Positions 29,601 through 36,891 of a stretch of 36,891 nt of DNA are shown here, in pieces. Position 1 is the first letter of the stretch; each line of letters starts with the position of its first letter. The position numbers were made by a program, and so were the translations under genes. Origin of the DNA: Apophysomyces variabilis. Its lineage: Eukaryota > Mucoromycota > Mucoromycetes > Mucorales > Mucoraceae. The notes below the pieces were generated by a model, which saw nothing but the letters and a program-made list of their open reading frames with translations, made no database searches and had not been told where the DNA came from. The stretch covers positions 56,814-93,704 of the forward strand of contig MZZL01000050.1 of assembly GCA_002749535.1 (NCBI GenBank). Direction: 5' to 3'.

Positions 29601-31960
29601 AGGACTGAAGAATAGTGAAAAGAACTATGGAGTATCCAAACTTGAATGCCTCACTGTTGTATGGGCTGTCAAAACCCTTCACCCATATTTACTCAGAAAA
29701 CCATTTACAGTCATCACAGATCATGCCGCCCTTAAAGGAATGTTGAACACTAGAAACCTCACAGGAATCATTGCATGATGGATAACACTATTAAGTGAAT
29801 ATGAATATGAAGTCAAGTATCGACCAGGATGTAAAAATCAAAGTACTGACTTTCTCTCACGCCTAGGATATTGACCTGACGCAATCAGAATTTACATGTA
29901 CATACTATATCGTTACACACATCAAGACTATCCTATCAATACCACAATGAATGACTGAGAAAAATCTACAAAGAAAAAAAAACGCAAAAACATCCGCAAA
30001 ATGAAGAAACTACACAAAAACATCAAGCGACCAGTATGGGACGTCATTAAACTCATGCATATACAAGCAACCAGTACAGGACGTCATTAAACTCATGCGT
30101 ATACAAGCGACCAGGTTAGGATGTCATTAAACTCATGCGTACACACAAATATCCAGTAAGGGAAATTATTAAATTCATGCACAACAATATCCAAGAACCA
30201 TCTGATGTACCAAAATTGACCGAGACCAAATTGTACTACTCCAATTCAAGAAAGAAAACTTACACAAAGTTATATCAGCCGCACATGCTCAACAACAATA
30301 ACGATTTGACAGTTAAATCACAAGACACACAGATCAAAAAGAACAATCACACAGATTATCCAAAATAACATGGACCTAACAAAATACAATCACCTGTTAC
30401 ATCATTTAATAACGTTGCAATACCCAGACAACCTGACCAAAGAACAAAAACGGTATTTGCGCATGCAAACAAAAAACTACTTCATACAGAACAACAGATT
30501 ATATTGAAGAGGAAAAACAACTCGTTTAGTATTATTGTCAGAACAAGCAAACGCCGTAATGTGGATGGCACATTCCTACCCACTTGGAGGACACTTTTTG
30601 CACAAAGCTACCTACAACAAAATCGCCAACAAATATTACTGGAAAACAATTTCAAAAGACATTTGAGAATACGTAGAAAAATGCTCACGATGTCAGAAAA
30701 TAGGAAGACCTAGTTTGAACGAACAATTGAACCCAATCCCTGTATCTGCTGAACTATTTGCTCAAATTGGAATGGATATCAAACACATGGCAACATCAAG
30801 AGCTAGACATCACTATATTATTGTTGCAATGGATTACTTGACCAAATGGGTTGAAGCATGAGCCTTACGATTTGCAAACGCTGCTGAAGTAGTCCATTTC
30901 TTTTATGAAGATATCCTTTGCTGACATGGATGCCCCAGATCCATTATTACCAATAATGGACAACCATTTGTGAACAACATCATATCGACTATTTGTGAAC
31001 AATATTCAATCAATCACAAGACCGCAACACCTTACCATCCACAAACTAATGGACTTGTCGAACATTTTAACAAAACACTTGAACAAATTTTAAGAAGACG
31101 ACCAGATGAGGAAAAATTAGACTGGCATCTTTACCTTCCTGCAACCTTATTTGCCTACTAAACGTTACAACATTCTACTATGAAACAAACACCGTTTCAT
31201 CTTGTTTACAGATAAGAAGCTCACATGCCACTTGATCGCATATTGGAAACAATTAATGAAGAAGGCAATGATCACAAAGAAGACTATGATGAGAAATTGG
31301 TGAAACGCGTACAAGAGAAAATCACACGGCTACACTCTATCTGAGATCTAGCGCAAAGAACCATTGTCAAAACACAGGAACAACAGAAGAAAGCTATCAA
31401 AAACAAGATACTTTCCAAGAAATGACACTTCCAACCACCTTTTAAAATTGGCGATTATGTCAAATTGTACAAGACAATGTTAGAATTCACTTGGGCTGGA
31501 AAATTGGAAGATCAATAGGAAGGACCATATCTCATTCACCATGTATTACCCAAAGGAACTTATCAACTCAAAACACTGGATGGAAAAGTATTACCTACAA
31601 AGTTGCACAGAAACTGTCTTTGAATATATAAGCATCCAAATGTTGCTTTCCACCAATTTACATCATCACCCACACCAAATCTACTCTCACAACCTGATTA
31701 AGAACCCAATCAAAAATCCTCAGATTCTATACAAGAAAGTCAAGAACAAGTACCTCAGAATGTCCCAAATGTCATTAAAAGAACAAACCTACTATGAAAC
31801 TCTTCAAGCTCTCAATCTATACTACAAACTGATGACCCTGAATCCTTATTATGAAGAAAATTGCAAGAAGAACTCTGAACAGGAAAATACCAACACCCAA
31901 CAATATCAATCCCAAGATTGTCAACAAAAAGTAATAAAGAAAAACTATTAAAGTTAAGAA
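26660..31960 (+). pseudogene. pol: pol of Ty3-E: protease, reverse transcriptase, RNase H, integrase (degenerate)
   Basis: N-terminal acidic/lysine-rich linker (KKKTPAKKTEKKASAQ at about 27150). Protease at about 27450: active site changed to IDCRAAKT. Reverse transcriptase about 28600-29400 with LDMRSEFHQV and AYIDDLNVYS. After a 1-nt frameshift near 29413, RNase H about 29460-29860: VTDASQLGLG, LECLTVVWA, ITDHAALKG. A linker with 40-bp repeats. Integrase about 30370-31600: H-x3-H and CSRCQ zinc motif, catalytic Asp in IGMDIKHM, the second Asp replaced by Asn (IITNNGQPF), Glu in NGLVEHFNKT. An E-D-rich segment sits at 27863-28129. Many stops, mostly one transition from sense. Confidence 0.82.
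30025..30185 (+). repeat. 40-bp tandem repeats in the RNase H-integrase linker of Ty3-E
   Basis: Copies at 30025-30064, 30065-30104 and 30105-30144, and a diverged fourth at 30145-30185. Core GACGTCATTAAACTCATGC. The unit length is not a multiple of three. Confidence 0.85.
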
Positions 31961-32137
31961 GAAATGATCTAAGAATATAAATTCAATCATGAATATAGAA
32001 TGTACTGGGATCATTGTCCCTCCCCTACATTCAATGGACCACATCATTGGGATGATGATGACAACAAACACTCTGACTGCATGATCTACAATGAAAGCAC
32101 TGAAGATGTCTCAAAAGACTATTCTATTATAACAAAT
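31961..32137. other. Junction between Ty3-E and Ty3-F
   Basis: About 180 bp with no coding signal or LTR similarity that I can see. Probably the tail of Ty3-E or pre-insertion flank. Confidence 0.4.
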
Positions 32138-32557
32138 GCTGCTGTGGTATATGTTAGAGACAAATGAGATAAAAGAAAATCGGACAATAGAATCCTTTGA
32201 GACTGAGTCGAGATTGTTTTTATTATCATTATGTTTTCACGACTATTTATATGTTGTCTCTAAATGTAAGTGTATGCGTTGTGTAATGTGTTGTTCTATG
32301 TGTTGTCTCTATAGATGCAGTGTAGATCTATGAGGATAGAGAAATGTAAAGAAAGAGGGAAAGAACCACCTTGCATAGATTAAACTGTACACTTAGTTTG
32401 ATACATGATGCATGTAGTAAGATGGTCTGATCGTCTTTATACTGCGTAAAGGAGAGAGCTACATTGCATGTAAAATACGATGATCCATATACCAAATTGG
32501 GAAACTGTATTGTAGTCCCGCTATTAAGGTGTATAACGACATACTAGCTATACGACA
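32138..32557 (-). repeat. 3' LTR of Ty3-F
   Basis: Starts TGTCGTATAGC at 32557 directly after the polypurine tract. TATA box (ATATAAATAG, about 32247) and AATAAA (about 32219) on the minus strand. The distal border near 32138 is approximate because the 5' LTR is not in the window. Confidence 0.65.
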
Positions 32558-32610
32558 TTACCCCCTTCCAGGTTAGACTTAACCGTAAACTAAATGATAG
32601 TTGTATGGAG

Positions 32611-35600
32611 TTATGTTCGTGTACGTTTACTTTGTCGTGAATTCTTCTGGTTATTATTCAGACGTTTGTTGGATCGTGTATTTTGTAGTGTGCATTTCTG
32701 ACCTGTCTTGCTATTTGGTGTAGTACCAAGTCTTTCCCAGTAATCCATAATAGGTTGTGGACTGCTGAATGAATCTGGCTTTTGCCATGTATCATTAGCT
32801 TCACCGTAACCTTCCCATCTTACTCTATAGATATAATTCCCTTTAGAAATTTCTTTGTGTCCTACTATGGCTTCTACAACATAATAGTCTTTGCCTTTTT
32901 CTTGGACTTCTTCTAGGGAAATGATCTCGTCTTGAGATATCAATTTGAGTGCCGATGGTGGATAGTCGCTTGGAAGTAAAAGTCCTTGTTCATCCATAAG
33001 GACATAGGATCCTCCTCTGGTTTCTCTGACAACTGTATAAGGACCATGATATGCAGGTTCTAATTTTCCGCGTTGTCTTTCTTTGATCATGACCTGGCTT
33101 TTTGGCGGAAACTTGACTAGTCTGTATTTACTATCAAATTTTCCTTTTTGTGCATTTGTCACAGCTTGCATTCTTTCGGCAATTGCTGGAAAAATGATAT
33201 TCGCCATATCCTCTATACGCTGCAAAAGTTCTTTGTTTGTAAGCAGAGGAGTGCTAGGATCTTCTTGGTAATTTTTAAACCCATTCATAGTCCTTGCAAA
33301 CATAAGACTGTAAGGTGATGATCCTGTCCACTTTGTGACTTTTGCATTTAATGCTAGTTGTACACTTGGTACATAGAGGTCCCAATCTCGGGTTGCCCCT
33401 TTGATGCATTTTCTGAGTGCATTTGTTGAGGTAGAAACCCAGCATTCTGCTACGCCGTTGGCTCTTGGATGATAAGGTGTGACCAATCGATGATCAAAAC
33501 CTGATGATTGTGCCAGTAATTTAATGAGTGAATTGATGAACTCTTTTCCATTGTCAGATTGTAGATATCGAGGAAATCCGAAATCACAGAAGACATGAAT
33601 TACAGCGTTTACTACTGTGTTTTGAGATTTGTCAGGTATTGCACAGAGAACACAGAAACGAGTGCAAATGTCGATCATAATCAACAAATAATTGTTACCT
33701 GTGTGAGAGGTAGTGAAAGGACCGGCCAGATCTATTGCCCAATGATCACAAGGCAAGTATGCATGTATAGGACGCAGAGGATGATAACCTCTTTTTACGA
33801 TATTGTGCTTTTGGCACTCTGCACACTTTCTTACTGTTTCTACAGCTTCTTTGTGTATGTTCGGCCAGTGTAACCCTTCGTTATGAAGTGCATTGACCAT
33901 GGCGTCAGCGCCAAAATGTCCAAATATATGCGCGTTGTGTAAAAGCTCTGGGCGTTCCTTTTCTGGTGGAATTAATTTATTGTCATTATCCATGGAAGCT
34001 GCCCTATTAAGAAGCTTTTCCTTATCATCCTGACTTATTGCGGGAGCAGTACCCCCTTCCAGCATTTTTGCCGGGGGGAAAAGGCATGAAAGTTGATCAG
34101 GTAAGATGTTTCATAAACCTGGGAGGTGTTCAACATCGAAGTCATATTGCAGAAGCGTATCAAGCCAGTTAATCATCATGGCGTTAGGCTTCTTTTGCGT
34201 ATGAAGATACGTTAGTGCCTTGTGGTCAGTCAGGAGGGTGAATTTGTTTCCCCATAGATATTTGTGGAATTTGTTGAGCGCATAAATAATAGCAAGTAGT
34301 TCTCATTTGGTAGTGGAGTAATTACGTTCGCTTGTTGTTAAAGCACGTGCCATGAAAGCAATATGGCGTGTTTCTCCATTAATTGTTTGGTAGAGAACTG
34401 CCCCAATGCCTGTGTTAGAGGCGTCCATTGCAACACTGAACGGGTATTTTAAGTTTGGGTAGCACAGGATAGGTAGCGTCAGCAAAATTTGCTTTAGGCT
34501 TTGGAAAGTGGTCGTGTGCTCTTCTGTCCAAAGGTCTTTCAGATTGTCCGCATTGCGTAACCGATCCAATGGAGCTGTGAGCATGGAAGCATTAGGGATG
34601 TGTTCCCGGAAGTAGTTGATGACGCCAAGAAAACGTTGTACGTCTTTTCCTGTGCGAGGAAGTGGCCACTCTTGTATGTTACTCACTTTGCGTGGGTCCA
34701 GCGTTATGCCTTTTCCTGACACGCAGAAACCCAATAAATAAACTGACTTTTGTGCAAAGTGGCATTTTTTGGGATTGAGGATCAAGTTGACAGCAGTAAG
34801 TTTATCGATAACAGTTTTGACATGCACTGTGTGTTTTTCCATATTTTCAGAGTGTATGATAATATCGTCCACAAACGTCGTAACGAACGGAGTATCACAG
34901 AAAAGGATATCCATGACGCGTTGAAACTTGGATGATATCGGCTTGAGACCAAACGGACAACCTTTAAACATATATTGCGTGCCTTTGAAAGTGAACGCTG
35001 TTTTAGGACGGTCTGGCTCATAGATTTGGAAACGATGAAAAGCAGTTTTAAGGTCTAATGTAGTGAACACAGTAGAACCTCCGAGCTTGTGAAATATGTC
35101 TCCAATAAGAGGCAGTGGGTAACGATCCACTTTGATGAGTTTGTTGATATGTCGTGGATCCAAGCAAGGACGACGATCGGTGTAGTTACCGGATGCATCT
35201 TTCTTTGGTGCCAAGGTTAAGGGACTATTCCAGGCTGTGTCAACTGGTGCCCTTTCAATTGTTCCCTCTTTTAACCAAGTGTCCACGGCTTCTTGTACTT
35301 TGGATTCATACACCATTGGCAGATCATATTGTCTTCGGTATGATGTTAGGCCTTCTGGTGTGTCTAAGTGTATAATTGACTCGGGTATCGTGCAAAACGA
35401 TGAACTAGGTATGTTTGCATTAGTATGCAATGAAGGCTGAATTGCTTGAAAGAATACATGTCTTTCTGCTGTTGTGCCTGTGGGTGAGTCGTTGGGCTTA
35501 GGAATATCATTTATGATATTGTCTTTGGAATTTTTCTCCATTTGGTCATCCCATGAAGCTGCGATACCTGTGATGCCTAATCCTAACTTGGGCATAAGAT

Positions 35601-36891
35601 CCAAACCGATGCTGATTTGTGTACCCAGTGATAGATTCATAACAATGAAGGTATGTTTTAGGTGTTTACCCTTGTATGACAATTCTGCTTCAACAGTGCC
35701 AAAACTATTTATGGTACCATCTGTGGATGCCAGTTGAATATTATGTTTTTTATTTGTGTTGACTGACAAATGTAATTCCTGTGCTAATCCCAGGTTCATA
35801 AAAGATCCATTCGCCCCCGTATCAATGAGGCCCCACTGTCGTTTATTCTGTACAAGAATTGGTACATAAATTGAGTCAGTGGTTTTGTTAATGGAATTTG
35901 TAAGGTGAATACCTTGTTGTTGGAGATCCAATTTCTCCATGTTGATTGGCAATAGATTGTCTAGATCTTCTAGATCCATAACCTTTGCGAAGCGGTTTGC
36001 CACCACTTTTTTGCTGTTCCAATATTCTGGACATGTGTGCCCTTTGGTGTATTCCACCTTTTTACAGTAGCGGCAGAGGTTTGGCTCCTTGTGCCCCTTT
36101 TGTCCGTTGTTGTGGGGTTTGTTGCTCTTGGCTGCTGCCTCCTTCAGCATTGATTTCCACATGAAGCAGTCTTCCTTAGCATGCGAACCTTTTGGGTGTA
36201 GAGGGCAGGTGCCCTGTCTAGCATATTTGTGCTTCTTGTTGCCATTGAAACCCTCGTTGTCGTATCACCTTTTGCCGTTGGATGCTGTTTCCGTATAGGT
36301 ATTGTTGGTACCTTCCCCACATGCGGCCATAATCAACTGTGCAGCTTGCTGCAGGTCACTTGTTAATTCGAGACCATATTGATTCGTAAGGGTAGACCAA
36401 GCTTTTTTCTTAATTGGCGGTAACAGGGAGCACACAAAGTTGTACACCAAGTCTTGGTCACTTGCCAAATTGGCCTCGTAAGATACCTCTTGGTATCATT
36501 CCAGAAAGAGGTGTATGCTTTCATCAGGACGTTGTGCCAGGTGACGATGTTCATCCTTCTTTTGCCAGACATAGAAGGGATTTCCAAACTCCTTTTCCAG
36601 GTGTGTACGCGCCTCTTCCCAGTGAAGTCCTTTGTCAGCTAATGTACGTGCAAACCATTGACGTTGCGTGTCATCACAGGTCAACCAGAATAACTGTTCC
36701 CAATGGTCATTGAGTGGAACCAATTTATACGCCCTCAATTGCACCTCAAAAGCGCTGATGAACGTACATACGGTGTCATGCATCTTTTTGCTTGCATTTC
36801 TGATAGGCCCACCTTTGATCTGAAATGCTGGTAGCTCTTTTGGTACAACAGCCGATGTCTGGCTGCTTTTTCCCTCTGTGCTTGTTCCTTC
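32611..36891 (-). pseudogene. gag-pol: Ty3-F gag-pol single-frame polyprotein with C-terminal chromodomain (four in-frame TGA)
   Basis: Open to the window edge (no start seen). Gag: 36891-36100, with a C-x2-H/C-type zinc region (CPLHPKG..., then CRYCKKVEYTKGHTC at about 36075-36030). Protease: GLIDTGANGSF at about 35820. Reverse transcriptase: LDLKTAFHRFQ (about 35050) and FVDD (about 34870) in place of the more common YxDD. RNase H: AMDASNTGIG (about 34430). Integrase: HIFGH...CAECQ zinc motif (about 33930-33810), catalytic Asp in WAIDLAGPF, Asp in SDNGKEF, Glu in GVAECW. A GPY-type module (YHGPYTVV) and a chromodomain (YRVRWEGY ... TWQKPDS ... YWERL, about 32870-32730). The only breaks are TGA at 36498, 36267, 34305 and 34113 (first bases, minus strand). 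Confidence 0.88.

Larger units (their letters stand above)
25305..31960 (+). mobile_element. Ty3/gypsy retrotransposon Ty3-E (heavily decayed, LTRs not resolved)
   Basis: AT-richer than families A and B. Order gag - protease - reverse transcriptase - RNase H - integrase on the plus strand. Gag is in one frame and pol begins in the -1 frame. One frameshift (about 29413) and dozens of stops are present. Its right end is lost or abuts the LTR of Ty3-F. Confidence 0.85.
32138..36891 (-). mobile_element. Chromodomain Ty3/gypsy retrotransposon Ty3-F (3' part, cut by window edge)
   Basis: Minus strand: gag - protease - reverse transcriptase - RNase H - integrase - chromodomain in one frame, then polypurine tract GGAAGGGGGTAA (32569-32558) and a 3' LTR. 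Its gag start and 5' LTR are right of the window. It is the best-preserved retrotransposon here. Confidence 0.92.

Noticed and set aside
30025..30185. Possible CRISPR-like array
   Set aside because: The 40-bp copies are directly adjacent with no spacers and sit within a eukaryotic retrotransposon pol gene.

Overview
This window is eukaryotic nuclear DNA, almost certainly fungal. The evidence is a tRNA-Ala(AGC) gene, genes with very short GT–AG introns (43–61 nt), and a dense mix of Ty3/gypsy LTR retrotransposons (one with a chromodomain), a CACTA (EnSpm/CMC) transposon and a Merlin transposon. An early-diverging fungus (Mucoromycota, perhaps Mucorales) is my best guess, but that is inference. 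I found no ordinary host protein gene. The only host gene I can support is the tRNA.

Layout, using my own element names. 1-2046 (-): 5' end of Ty3-A1, cut by the window edge. 2055-7434 (+): Ty3-B1, both LTRs present, TSD TTAC. 7435-7459: stub of an older family-A LTR (A0). 7461-7745, 21698-21710 and 22019-22025: one solo LTR (LTR-C) split by later insertions. 7746-21693 (+): Ty3-A2, TSD GATC. A2 is interrupted in pol by a complete CACTA element (9786-16653, TSD GGT) and in its 3' LTR by a complete Merlin element (19433-21357, TSD AGTGACACA). Merlin itself carries a tRNA-derived SINE-like block. 21711-22014: solo LTR-D, TSD GAAG. 22047-22119 (-): tRNA-Ala. If the insertions are removed one by one, about 20 kb to the left of the tRNA collapses to a few tens of bases just downstream of the tRNA 3' end. 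From 22.1 to 25.2 kb the DNA is AT-rich and holds relics. 25.3-32.0 kb (+): decayed Ty3-E. 32.1-36.9 kb (-): single-frame chromodomain element Ty3-F, cut by the right edge.

How the parts work. Families A and B place the gag ATG directly after a 9-nt primer-binding site, and encode pol in the -1 frame relative to gag. Family A has a GGGTTTT slippery heptamer, a 6-nt spacer and a predicted H-type pseudoknot, present in both copies. Family B has TTTAAAA. Ty3-F fuses gag and pol in one frame. The CACTA element has a multi-exon tnp2-type transposase on one strand and an unknown accessory gene diverging on the other. Merlin encodes an apparently intact four-exon DDE transposase.

Decay is distinctive. 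Differences between paired LTRs are all transitions (14 in B1, 13 in A2, counted by eye) with no indels. Premature stops fall at codons one C-to-T or G-to-A change from sense, often CGA to TGA. This fits cytosine deamination or a RIP-like process, not random decay.
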